Shown here: in pieces, positions 25,583 to 33,765 of the stretch
How positions within the stretch are numbered: the stretch's first letter is position 1
Layout of the letters: each line of letters opens with the position of its first letter
Assembly: GCA_963931165.1 (NCBI GenBank)
Contig: OZ006985.1
Coordinates: 1,302,001-1,366,000 of the forward strand
DNA from: Ornithoclostridium sp944380285
GTDB taxonomy: Bacteria > Bacillota > Clostridia > Christensenellales > UBA3700
Length of the DNA stretch: 64,000 nt
Direction of reading: 5' to 3'
Made by a program: the position numbers and the translations under genes
Notes under the pieces: generated by a model
Database searches by the model: none
What the model was told of the DNA's origin: nothing
Seen by the model: only the letters and a program-made list of their open reading frames with translations

Positions 25583-25693
25583 TGGCAAAATGGCACGGTT
25601 GTTTTGTGAACGATATGCCAAAATGGCATAGTCTTGTTGTAAAAATGTGCCAAACCGGCATATTTTGCTTGCGTGCAATGTGCCAAAGACGTG
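25583..25693. repeat. Degenerate 33-bp tandem array with TGCCAAAATGGCA units
   Basis: TGGCAAAATGGCA (25583), TGCCAAAATGGCA (25616), TGCCAAACCGGCA (25648) and TGCCAAAGACG (25681) recur every 32-33 bp, about three helical turns. The rest of the 25478-25859 gap shows no gene. The array could be protein-binding iterons or decaying tandem-repeat DNA. Confidence 0.6.
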
Positions 25694-25859
25694 CGCTTTT
25701 AGAGAACTTCGGCGTAGCGGTCATAAGCCGCTCTGCCGACATTCGGCTCGATATCTTTTGGAAACAACATGTTCGAGCAGTCGAGTGATCGATAACGCTA
25801 TTGAAAACCGCGCGAAGCTCGCCTCCGGGAGGTTTTTTGATGTGGGGCAAAGCGGCTGT

Positions 25860-25888
25860 TGCGCTGTTTGCGAAAATGTGCTAAAATG
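25860..25888 (+). promoter_or_regulatory. Promoter giving a nearly leaderless mRNA
   Basis: TTGCGC (25860-25865) and TAAAAT (25883-25888), 17-bp spacing. The ATG at 25894 begins five bases after the -10 box and lacks a ribosome site. Confidence 0.65.
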
Positions 25889-25893
25889 GTGGT

Positions 25894-26367
25894 ATGAAAG
25901 AGTTCAGACAAATGAGGCGCTTTAAGGCTTCGCGCCCCGAAGAGTGCGAAAAGGTGCTTTGCGAGGCAAAGCGCGGAGTGCTCGCCGTCATCGGCGACGG
26001 CGGATACCCCTATTGCGTGCCCGTCGACTTCGTCTATGAGGACGGGCGCATATACATCCACGGCGCCGCCCAAGGGCATAAGTCGGACGCGATCGCCGCT
26101 TGCGACAAGGTGTGCTTCACCGCGACGCGCGACGACTTCCGCAAAGAGGGCGATTGGGCGTGGTATGCGACGTCCGTCGTCGCGTTCGGCAGGGCGAAGT
26201 GGATCGAAGACAGAGACGAGGTGCTGAAAAAGGTGAGACTTCTCGCCCAAAAATACTACCCCTCGCAACAGGAGATCGACGACGAGATCGCGCGCGACGG
26301 TCATCGCGTGCAATTGCTCGAGATCGAGATTCAACATATGACGGCAAAACAGGTGCACGAAAAATGA
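25894..26367 (+). CDS. Pyridoxamine 5'-phosphate oxidase-like flavoprotein (NimA-related)
   Basis: A 157-residue split-barrel flavin-binding protein. Features: an N-terminal EFRQMRRF, KRGVLAVIGDGGYPYCVPVD (about 28-47), YIHGAAQGHKSDAIAACDKV (about 53-72) and VVAFGRAKWI (about 97). The GHK segment and its spacing are typical of the nitroimidazole-reductase-like branch of the PNPOx family. Substrate unknown. It overlaps the next gene by four bases. Confidence 0.85.
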   Translation: MKEFRQMRRFKASRPEECEKVLCEAKRGVLAVIGDGGYPYCVPVDFVYEDGRIYIHGAAQGHKSDAIAACDKVCFTATRDDFRKEGDWAWYATSVVAFGRAKWIEDRDEVLKKVRLLAQKYYPSQQEIDDEIARDGHRVQLLEIEIQHMTAKQVHEK

Positions 26368-27122
26368 TAAGAAAGTGGATATCGATAGCTCTCGAGACCG
26401 TGGTCGCGGTGTGCGCGGTCGCAGGCGTCGCGCTGAGCCCATGCTTCCTCTATTTCACCATCCAATCCAACCTTTGGATCGCGGCGACGCTTGCCGCATT
26501 CGCGGTGTGGCAAATCGTCAAGATGTTCAAGCCGTCCGCGAAGGATATCCCCGAGGCGATGTGGCGGCTCAAATTCGTGTTCACCGTGTCCATCACGCTG
26601 ACGGGCGGGGTGTTCTGCGCGGTGCTCGCGCCGACGACGCCCGGCGCGTTCGGCAACGCCGCAAGCGTGCTCACTCACGTCGTCGTGCCCGTGTGCGCGA
26701 TCGCCGACCTCTTTGTCGCCAAACACGACGCGCCCGACTTCGGCATCGTTGTCTGGGCGCTCGTGCCGCTGATCTACTATCTCGCGTTCGCGACGATCGG
26801 CTTCGTCCTCAATTGGGACTTCGGCAACGGGCGGAATTACCCCTACTTCTTCCTCAATTGGACGTCGCCCGCCGGCGTGTTCGGCTTCGGCGGCGGCGGG
26901 GAATACTTCATGGGGACGTTCTGGTGGATACTCGTGCTGATCGCGCTGGTTTCCGGCATCGCGCTCGCCTATGCGGCGATCCTCAAACGCGTGAGAGGCG
27001 GCGCCGCAGACAAAACCGCGACCGAAACAGAGGTCGTCGTGGGCGACGCGGCGAACGACGCCGAGACGCAGGAAGACAATGCGAGCGAAGACGGCTCAAA
27101 CGCCGACAAAGATCGGCAATGA
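26364..27122 (+). CDS. Multi-pass membrane protein with acidic tail
   Basis: A 252-residue protein starting at ATG 26364 (ATGA overlap). There are about six membrane segments between residues 5 and 210. Conserved-looking polar phrases are FYFTIQSN-like LYFTIQSNLW (about 28) and NWDFGNGRNYPYFFLNW (about 150). This resembles the Pr6Pr/FAR-17a-AIG1-like family of membrane proteins. The last 40 residues are acidic and low-complexity. Function unknown. Confidence 0.7.
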   Translation: MIRKWISIALETVVAVCAVAGVALSPCFLYFTIQSNLWIAATLAAFAVWQIVKMFKPSAKDIPEAMWRLKFVFTVSITLTGGVFCAVLAPTTPGAFGNAASVLTHVVVPVCAIADLFVAKHDAPDFGIVVWALVPLIYYLAFATIGFVLNWDFGNGRNYPYFFLNWTSPAGVFGFGGGGEYFMGTFWWILVLIALVSGIALAYAAILKRVRGGAADKTATETEVVVGDAANDAETQEDNASEDGSNADKDRQ

Positions 27123-27221
27123 TGTGCAACGCGAAGGTTGACGAGGCGCGCTTGTCGACAATGCCGCGCTTTTAGGCGCCCGTGTGCGTAAAACGCATTT
27201 ATACAAGATGAAACAAGCGCC

Positions 27222-27412
27222 GAAAAATTGTCCGAGATGACTTTGCAAGAGCTGTGGGAGCTGTTCCCGATCGCTCTTGCGCCTCACGAAGGAAAGCGAA
27301 GGCGCAATGTCGCGAAGAGTATAAACTCCAAGCCGCGCTTGCGGACGCAAAGCCGCGATTCGTGAGTTCAGTCACCTTAGAGGCGCAAAGGGCGTACGGC
27401 GACAGATATTGA
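27222..27412 (+). pseudogene. Fragment of a GrpB-family gene
   Basis: Without a start codon in frame, 27222 onward reads EKLSEMTLQELWELFPIALA, closely like the N-terminus of GrpB-family proteins. A frame change near 27300 then continues as REEYKLQAALADAKPRF before stopping at about 27410. The nucleotidyltransferase core is missing. Nothing else in the 27123-27472 gap looks functional. Confidence 0.45.
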
Positions 27413-27472
27413 CAAGTTGCGCTCAGCCCGAGGTTATATCGCGCAGCTTTGCGCCCATATCGCGTCAAGGGC

Positions 27473-27501
27473 TTGCCATGACGCGCGCCGCGTGATATAC
27501 T
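27473..27501 (+). promoter_or_regulatory. Promoter of the DUF368 gene, nearly leaderless
   Basis: TTGCCA (27473-27478) and TATACT (27496-27501) with 17-bp spacing. The ATG at 27511 is nine bases after the -10 box and has no ribosome site. Confidence 0.6.
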
Positions 27502-27510
27502 TGTGTTGTC

Positions 27511-28503
27511 ATGGAAGAAAAAGATTTCAACGAGTCGCCCGATACGGGCGCGCCTCAAACGGAAGGGCATGAGCCCGACCTCAAATACAAAGACGGCAAA
27601 GAGGTCGCCAAGGGCGGTCTTTTGGGGCTGTTCATAGGGCTCGCGATCATCGCGCCCGGCGTCAGCGGCTCTACCGTCGCGATCATCTTCAAACTTTACG
27701 ACAAGCTCATCTACGCGTTCGGCAATGTGCTCAAACGCTTTGTCGCGTGCGTCAAGTTCTTGCTGCCCATCGTCATCGGCGCGCTGGCGGGATTTTTGCT
27801 GGGATTTTTCGCGATCCAAAAATTGATGGAGGTCGCGCCGTTCGCGGTCATAGGGCTGTTCGGCGGCATGATGATCGGCGCTTTCCCCGCGGTCGCCGAC
27901 GAGATCAAGGGCGCGAAAAAGAGCGCGCCGCGCATAGCGTTGTTTTTGATCGGACTTGCGGTGCCCATCGCGATCAGCGTCGCCACGACGTTCGCGTCCG
28001 AGGGCGCGCGCCCCATCGAGGGATTGCAATGGTACCACTACCTCATCTTCGTATTGATCGGCTACGTCGTCGCGATCACTCAGGTCGTGCCCGGACTGAG
28101 CGCGACCGCGATCTTGATGGCGTTCGGCTACTTTTCGTCCATCATGAACTCCGTCCACCTCAGCTATTGGAAACAAAATCCCATGATCTTGCTCGTCTAT
28201 GTCTGTATGGTGCTCGGCTTTGCGATCGGGCTGGTCTCGTTCTCCAAGCTGCTCGACGTCATCTTCGCAAGGGCGAGGACGACCGCTTTCTTCGCGATCG
28301 TCGGGCTGTCGCTGGGGTCGGTCGTCACGATATTCTTCAATTCGGACGTCTATGCGGTCTATACCGATTGGGCGCAAAACGGAGTCGACGTGCTCGACCT
28401 CGTGCTCGGGATCGTGCTGTTCGCGGTCGGTCTCGCCGTCGCCTATCTGTTCGTCCGCTACGAACGTAAAAAACATCTCAACGAACTCCCCAAACAATTG
28501 TAA
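27511..28503 (+). CDS. DUF368 family undecaprenyl-phosphate translocase (PopT-like)
   Basis: A 330-residue membrane protein with about eight to nine segments. The family hallmark GLAIIAPGVSGSTVAIIFKL (about residues 45-64) and its internal echo AITQVVPGLSATAILMAFGY (about 188-207) are both present. DUF368 proteins recycle undecaprenyl phosphate from the outer to the inner leaflet for cell-wall synthesis. The next gene, in the same direction, is 23 bp away. Confidence 0.88.
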   Translation: MEEKDFNESPDTGAPQTEGHEPDLKYKDGKEVAKGGLLGLFIGLAIIAPGVSGSTVAIIFKLYDKLIYAFGNVLKRFVACVKFLLPIVIGALAGFLLGFFAIQKLMEVAPFAVIGLFGGMMIGAFPAVADEIKGAKKSAPRIALFLIGLAVPIAISVATTFASEGARPIEGLQWYHYLIFVLIGYVVAITQVVPGLSATAILMAFGYFSSIMNSVHLSYWKQNPMILLVYVCMVLGFAIGLVSFSKLLDVIFARARTTAFFAIVGLSLGSVVTIFFNSDVYAVYTDWAQNGVDVLDLVLGIVLFAVGLAVAYLFVRYERKKHLNELPKQL

Positions 28504-28526
28504 ACAAAACGGAGAAGGAGCAGGCG

Positions 28527-29861
28527 GTGAACGAAACAAAGAGACATTATGCGATCTTGTTCGCACTCAGTACCGCGGCGATCGTGCTGTTTCTTTTGAT
28601 GTCGGTGCTGTCGCAAGTCTCGTTCGAGACGGGCAGCGACGCGTCGCTCGTCGAGGCGCAAGTCCGTGAGGGCATGATCGGGTTTGACGTCTACCTCACC
28701 TTTGACGACGCGAGCGTGGAGTCGGGAATGGTGCAGGTCGACGGCTTTCGCGACGACGATCCCGATTACAGATGTTCGATTGTCGGCGAATTTGACGGCG
28801 AAAACGGCGTCTGCTATGCAAATTTGTTCTGCAATTACTCGTGCGACAGATATGAAGTCGTCGGCTTTTTCGTAACGTCGGGGAACAGCGGGTTCAAGGA
28901 TCTGTACATTGCGCCGATGGTGCTTGGGTTTGTGTGCTTTTTTGCGGCTTCGATACTGATCTACCGTCCCGTCGCGTCGGTCAAATACGGCGGACACATC
29001 GTCTCCGCCTGCCAAGGATTCACTTCAAGCAAATTGAAATTGGACGGAAAGGTCATCGCAAAAGAGAAGGGCGGCAGCGTCGAAATCTTACGCGCCGAGG
29101 CGGACGGCGTGAGCTATTCGGCGACGTTCGCAAGACCCACAAGACCTTCGATCTATGTCGACGGCAACGTCATCTCAAGACCTGTCTCGGATCGCGCAAA
29201 GCGCTACAAATTCGCGCTCAAGATCGACATCGCCGCAGTGGTCGTCCTCGCGATCGCTCTGATCGTCTGCGTCGTGCTGCCCTATGTGATGCCGATCGAC
29301 TCGACCGTAAAAGACGGCAATTTTCTCTACGGCATACGATACGGCGGCTCGGACTACTATGCCTATTTTCTGCCGACAGGCACGACGCCCGTGAAAGAGG
29401 GCTCGATCTCGGTCGACGAGCTCGACGCGGAAGGAGAGGTCGTCGACAGCTTTCGGTCGCATTTTGAGATCGGAGACAGTGGCGTGGGAGAGGCGCGCAT
29501 AGGCAGCAAAACGCAAGGAAAACTTGTCCTTGCCGGCTATTCCCCCGAGGCGGAGATCGACCTCACCCTGCCCGGCGCGCTGGGTACGGCATTTTTGCTG
29601 TTAGCGCTCGTCGCGCTTTACTATATGAAAAAGAATCCCGTCGCAGGCTGGACGATCGACGGACACCGCGTGATAGCGTATGTGGACGACGGGCGCGGAC
29701 ATGTGACCGTCGACGGCGAGCTGATCGGCGTGTCGCAGTCGGAAAAGAAAGGGTACGGCTCCGTTTTCGGCGAAGTCGGCTCGCGAAGGATAAGCGTGTT
29801 TTTCGAAAAGTTCAAGGCGCCGACGCTCACCGCCGAAGGCTTCGAGATCGACGAGGAATAG
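28527..29861 (+). CDS. Membrane protein with internally duplicated domains, unknown function
   Basis: A 444-residue protein starting at GTG 28527 after GGAGAAGGAGCAGGCG. Four membrane segments (about residues 9-30, 128-147, 230-255, 352-370) alternate with soluble parts. Two segments look related: after helix 2, KLKLDGKVIAKEKGGSVEIL...SIYVDGNVIS, and after helix 4, HVTVDGELIGVSQSEKKGYG...LTAEGFEI. The extracellular loops also share a strand-rich pattern. This suggests duplication of a two-helix unit. I recognise no family. Confidence 0.7.
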   Translation: MNETKRHYAILFALSTAAIVLFLLMSVLSQVSFETGSDASLVEAQVREGMIGFDVYLTFDDASVESGMVQVDGFRDDDPDYRCSIVGEFDGENGVCYANLFCNYSCDRYEVVGFFVTSGNSGFKDLYIAPMVLGFVCFFAASILIYRPVASVKYGGHIVSACQGFTSSKLKLDGKVIAKEKGGSVEILRAEADGVSYSATFARPTRPSIYVDGNVISRPVSDRAKRYKFALKIDIAAVVVLAIALIVCVVLPYVMPIDSTVKDGNFLYGIRYGGSDYYAYFLPTGTTPVKEGSISVDELDAEGEVVDSFRSHFEIGDSGVGEARIGSKTQGKLVLAGYSPEAEIDLTLPGALGTAFLLLALVALYYMKKNPVAGWTIDGHRVIAYVDDGRGHVTVDGELIGVSQSEKKGYGSVFGEVGSRRISVFFEKFKAPTLTAEGFEIDEE

Positions 29862-29880
29862 CAGAGTCGCAAAACGTATA

Positions 29881-29910
29881 AAAAAGGACCCTCGAGAGAG
29901 AGTCCTTTTT
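29881..29910. terminator. Bidirectional intrinsic terminator
   Basis: AAAAAGGAC / GTCCTTTTT between the convergent membrane-protein and GH29 genes. Confidence 0.75.
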
Positions 29911-29916
29911 GTAAAT

Positions 29917-30909
29917 TCAATCGGCGCTGCGGCGTATCTCCAAAATGTCGGCGGCGGCGAGCAGACACTCGACGTCGCCCGCCGTCTGCCTGCCGTTCGT
30001 ATCGGGTGCGACGTTGACGACAAGCACGTTGCCCTGCGCGGTCAGCGAGCGGTATTTTTCAGCGATGTAGTCCGCGCCGGCGAGCTTGTCTTTTTCGTAT
30101 TTGGGGTCCCAAAACCAATTGTTCGGCGGGCGCATGCAGATCGTCGCCTCGAACGGCAAATAGTAACTCTTGCCGCCGTGCGAGTACAGCTTGGGGTCGT
30201 CTTCGGGCGGAAAGAAGGGGTCCCAAAGGCGAAAATCTGTCGGGAAATAGCGTATCGGCATCCCCTCGCGGTATCTGTGCGGCAGATAGCGGCGCGACGT
30301 CAATTTGAACAGCCCCGCCTTGCCTATCGTGTTGTTGACCGCAAACGCGATATCGGGCTGCAACCTGTGCGCGAGGTCGTACAGCCGCGCCACGTCCCAT
30401 TGCCAAGGATGTTTGTCCCACGCGCCGTCCAGCCACAGCTCGCATATCTCGCCGTATTTGCCGCCCAAAAGTTCGGTCAAATGCGCGCACATCAGGTCGT
30501 GATAGGCGGCGTTGTCCTTGTAACACGGCTCGTGACGGTCCCAGAGCGAGTAGTACAGCCCAAGCCCAATGCCGTATTTCTTGCACGCCTTCGCAACTTC
30601 GGCGACGACGTCGGTCGGGCAGGGCGACTTGTTGACGCAATAGTCGGTCGTCGTGGTGTCCCAAAGGCAAAATCCGTCATGGTGCTTTGTGATCAGAATG
30701 ACATAGTTCATCCCGGCTTCGTAGGCGTTGCGCACCCAGCCGTCCGCGTCGATCGCCGTCGGGCGATAGCCGGACACGGGCAGGCGCCCGTCCGACCACT
30801 CAGTGTCGTAAAAAGTGTTGATCCCGAAATGAATGAACATGCCGTACTTGCGCTCCATTTGAGCGCGCTGCGCGGCGTTGGGCAATGTCGATGGCGTCAA
30901 TGTGATCAT
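29917..30909 (-). CDS. GH29-like alpha-L-fucosidase, catalytic domain only
   Basis: A 330-residue protein with GH29 features: GMFIHFGINTFYDTEW (about residue 24), YVILITKHHDGFCLWDT (about 69) and ELWLDGAWD (about 160), which holds the aspartate nucleophile. The length is short because the usual C-terminal beta-sandwich is missing. There is no signal peptide, so it acts in the cytoplasm. The neighbours give no pathway clue; narrow substrate specificity is not readable. Confidence 0.82.
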   Translation of the reverse strand: MITLTPSTLPNAAQRAQMERKYGMFIHFGINTFYDTEWSDGRLPVSGYRPTAIDADGWVRNAYEAGMNYVILITKHHDGFCLWDTTTTDYCVNKSPCPTDVVAEVAKACKKYGIGLGLYYSLWDRHEPCYKDNAAYHDLMCAHLTELLGGKYGEICELWLDGAWDKHPWQWDVARLYDLAHRLQPDIAFAVNNTIGKAGLFKLTSRRYLPHRYREGMPIRYFPTDFRLWDPFFPPEDDPKLYSHGGKSYYLPFEATICMRPPNNWFWDPKYEKDKLAGADYIAEKYRSLTAQGNVLVVNVAPDTNGRQTAGDVECLLAAADILEIRRSAD

Positions 30910-31028
30910 ATTTTTCTCCCTGCGATTGTCCGCAAATACAATGTAACATGCGCGTGCGAGTTTGTCAATGCGAAATCGGTTGCCGGTGCTCCGTACGCAT
31001 TCGTCGTGACGTCACCGGTTTCAAAAAG

Positions 31029-31117
31029 TTCCGAAATCGGAATATTTTTGTAAAAAATCACAGAAAGTTTCCGAAATGGGAATTTTTATTGACAAGGGGT
31101 CAAAAATGATGTATAGT
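31029..31117 (+). promoter_or_regulatory. Promoter with two upstream TTCCGAAATNGGAA dyads
   Basis: TTGACA (31089-31094) and TATAGT (31112-31117) are 17 bp apart. Upstream, TTCCGAAATCGGAA (31029-31042) and TTCCGAAATGGGAA (31069-31082) are palindromes exactly 40 bp apart. Similar dyads are common before DUF4143 ATPase genes; they are likely binding sites for a regulator, possibly the ATPase itself. Confidence 0.65.
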
Positions 31118-31123
31118 GAAATC

Positions 31124-32356
31124 ATGAAGAACGGTATGATATCCAGAGACGAATATTTGAACAAGCTCCTTGCATGGAAGGACAAGAAGGTCATCAAGGT
31201 AGTGACCGGCATAAGACGCTGCGGAAAATCGACGCTTTTCGAGTTGTACAAAGATCGTTTGAAAGAGTGCGGCGTCAAAGATGAGCGTATTGTCTCGGTG
31301 AATTTTGAGGACCTTGCCTTTGAGAGCCTCACCGATTATCACGCGCTTTACGATCATTTGATAGCGCGTTTAAGTGAGGGCGAGACGACCTATGTCTTCC
31401 TCGATGAGGTGCAGAAGGTGGATGGTTTTGAAAAGGCGGTCGACAGCTTGTTTTTGAAGGACAATGTCGACATATATGTCACAGGCTCGAATTCTTACCT
31501 TCTTTCAGGAGAGCTTGCGACCTATTTGACGGGCAGATATGTAGAAATCAAGATGCTGCCGCTCGGTTTCGGTGAGTTTTGTGAGGTTTCGAAAGGGGAA
31601 AGAGATGAGATGTTTGCAAAATATCTCACGACGGGCGGGTTCCCTTATGTTGCGTCGAATGCCGTCGATGTCGAGATCGCGGACGCCTATCTTGAGGGCA
31701 TATATAATACCGTCATTGTCAAGGATATCGAGGAGAGACAGTCGAGAAAGGCTTCGGTCGATGACAAAAGGAATGTTTCGGACTTGACGCTTTTGAAAAA
31801 CATCGCGCGATTTATGGCGGCGAATGTCGGCAACTGTGTATCGGTCAAAAAGATCGCAGACTATATCACCTCTTCGGGAAGAAAAATCTCGCAAAACACC
31901 GTCGCCGGCTATGTCGACGCGCTGGTCGACGCATATGTGTTTTATAGGGCGGAGAGATTCGATCTGAGCGGCAAACAACTGCTCAAAAACAATTCAAAAT
32001 ATTATATCGTCGACCTCGGTCTTCGTAGGCACCTGATCGCAAAAAAAGAGTTCGATCTCGGCTTTTTGCTTGAAAACATCGTATATTTTGAATTGGTCCG
32101 CCGCGGGTATTCCGTGTGGGTAGGCAAGCTCGGAACGCTTGAAGTCGACTTCGTCGCGCAAAAGAGCGGAGTTTTTGAATATTTTCAAGTCACGGCTTCG
32201 ATGACGGATAAAACTACGTTCGATCGAGAGATGTTGCCTTTTGGAAAGATCGATGATAATTTCGCGAAGACGGTGTTGACTTTGGACAGGTTTTCGCAGG
32301 GGAATTACGGCGGAATACAAGTCAAAAACCTTGTCGATTGGTTGCTCGACAAGTAA
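31124..32356 (+). CDS. AAA-family ATPase with C-terminal DUF4143 domain
   Basis: A 410-residue protein. Walker A is TGIRRCGKST (about residue 26), Walker B TYVFLDEVQKV (about 88). The C-terminal DUF4143 domain (about 195-405) includes the PD-(D/E)XK-like GTLEVDFVAQK. The promoter places transcription start near 31124, so translation begins there without a leader or at ATG 31136. The in-frame ATG at 31106 lies inside the promoter despite an AAGGGG before it. This family is widespread in gut bacteria and of unclear function. It stands alone. Confidence 0.85.
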   Translation: MKNGMISRDEYLNKLLAWKDKKVIKVVTGIRRCGKSTLFELYKDRLKECGVKDERIVSVNFEDLAFESLTDYHALYDHLIARLSEGETTYVFLDEVQKVDGFEKAVDSLFLKDNVDIYVTGSNSYLLSGELATYLTGRYVEIKMLPLGFGEFCEVSKGERDEMFAKYLTTGGFPYVASNAVDVEIADAYLEGIYNTVIVKDIEERQSRKASVDDKRNVSDLTLLKNIARFMAANVGNCVSVKKIADYITSSGRKISQNTVAGYVDALVDAYVFYRAERFDLSGKQLLKNNSKYYIVDLGLRRHLIAKKEFDLGFLLENIVYFELVRRGYSVWVGKLGTLEVDFVAQKSGVFEYFQVTASMTDKTTFDREMLPFGKIDDNFAKTVLTLDRFSQGNYGGIQVKNLVDWLLDK

Positions 32357-32382
32357 CATTTTTCTACCAAAGAAGGTTGACC

Positions 32383-33699
32383 ATGAAGATCATCATCGTA
32401 GGAGCAGGTATTGGCGGACTTGAGGCGGCGAGGCTGTTGGCGTACGCCGGGGCGGAGGTGTTCGTCGTCGAAAGGGCGGCGGACGCGGCGCATATGCGCT
32501 GCGACGTGACGGACGACGTCGATCCGTCTATCTTTGACAGATGCGGACTTCCCGTGCCGCACGGCAGCTTCCCCAAAAGAGATTGGACGTTTGTCGCGCC
32601 CGGCGGCGGAGTGCGCGAAATGCACGAGGCGGCGCCCGATATCTCGGTGAACAGGCGCGAGCTGGACAGAATGCTGGTCATCGGCGCGGAAAAAGCCGGC
32701 GCGGAGATCGTTTGGGGAGTGGAGTGCGAGGGCGCGATCGTAGAAGACGGACGCGTCGTCGGAGTCAAGGTCGACGGCGAAGAGGCGTATGCCGACCTCG
32801 TGATCGACAGCGCGGGGATGAACTCCGCACTCAAGGCGAGCCTCCCGGGCGAGATGAAGATCACCGTGCACGAGGACGATGAAAAATTTGCGGTTTTTCG
32901 CGCTTTTTTTAAGAGGAACGAAGGCGCGGAAGAGCCGCGATACAGCGACAAAGTCTATCTCAAACATCTTGGAGAAAAGGGGATCTCTTGGGTGATACGG
33001 CGAGGAGATGCCGACGACGTCTTGATCGGAGCGGTCGGGGGTTTGAATATCGGCGACATGAACAAAAGACTTGAAGCGCTGAGGGCGGACGACGCGGGTA
33101 TCGGTGCGAAATACGAACACGGGCAGACATTTTTCAACATTCCTGTGCGCTTCCCGGCGACCAGGGCGATCGCTCCCGGATATGCGGCGTTAGGCGACGC
33201 GGCGTATTTGACCATCCCCATGCTCGGCAGCGGGATAGCGTCTGCGCTGATCTCGGCACATCTGCTTGCCGAGTGCGTGGCGCCAAATCACACATGCGGC
33301 GACGACGTGCTCGGTGTGACTTCGATCGAAAATCTTTGGAAATATCAAGTGCTCTTGTACAAGACCTTTGCCGAACATTGCGGAGTCGACGTGATGAAGA
33401 GGGGCGTGCTGTCGCTCGACGACGCGACGCTCGACCTGATCTTGACGTCCGACGTCTTGACTAACGAAGAGGTGTGCGCGCTTGCAAAGGGCAGGACGCT
33501 CTCCTTGGGCGTCGGCGATTTGCTCTCGAAGGCGATCAAAGCCGGCAGACACGCGTTCAAACTGCTTCCCGTCGCCGCGATACTGCGCAGGGCGAAAAAG
33601 GCGATCTCGGTCGCCGAGAACATCCCCAAAGAGTTCGACGCCGCTGCCGTCGACGCTTGGGAGAGAAAATTGAACAAAATAGTGAAGGGCGAAAGATGA
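32383..33699 (+). CDS. FAD-dependent oxidoreductase, geranylgeranyl-reductase-like
   Basis: A 438-residue flavoprotein starting at ATG 32383 (AGAAGG upstream). The FAD-binding Rossmann motif is IIIVGAGIGGLEAARLLAYA at residues 3-22; the second FAD motif is GYAALGDAAYLTIPMLGSGI at about 266. This is the pattern of geranylgeranyl reductase and related lipid-modifying oxidoreductases. The C-terminal 130 residues are helical. Substrate not determined. Confidence 0.82.
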   Translation: MKIIIVGAGIGGLEAARLLAYAGAEVFVVERAADAAHMRCDVTDDVDPSIFDRCGLPVPHGSFPKRDWTFVAPGGGVREMHEAAPDISVNRRELDRMLVIGAEKAGAEIVWGVECEGAIVEDGRVVGVKVDGEEAYADLVIDSAGMNSALKASLPGEMKITVHEDDEKFAVFRAFFKRNEGAEEPRYSDKVYLKHLGEKGISWVIRRGDADDVLIGAVGGLNIGDMNKRLEALRADDAGIGAKYEHGQTFFNIPVRFPATRAIAPGYAALGDAAYLTIPMLGSGIASALISAHLLAECVAPNHTCGDDVLGVTSIENLWKYQVLLYKTFAEHCGVDVMKRGVLSLDDATLDLILTSDVLTNEEVCALAKGRTLSLGVGDLLSKAIKAGRHAFKLLPVAAILRRAKKAISVAENIPKEFDAAAVDAWERKLNKIVKGER

Positions 33700-33765
33700 C
33701 ATGCCGCTTGGATAATTGCGCGCATATCGTTGACAATTTCGCGGCAAAGTAATAAACTTGTAAAC

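Noticed and set aside
25582..25788. Small frame across the 33-bp repeats
   Set aside because: The 11-residue repeat simply mirrors the DNA period; the frame lacks a ribosome site and ends in low-complexity sequence.
27199..28566. 455-codon minus frame opposite the DUF368 gene
   Set aside because: The plus strand encodes an unmistakable DUF368 membrane protein; the minus frame is charged low-complexity sequence.
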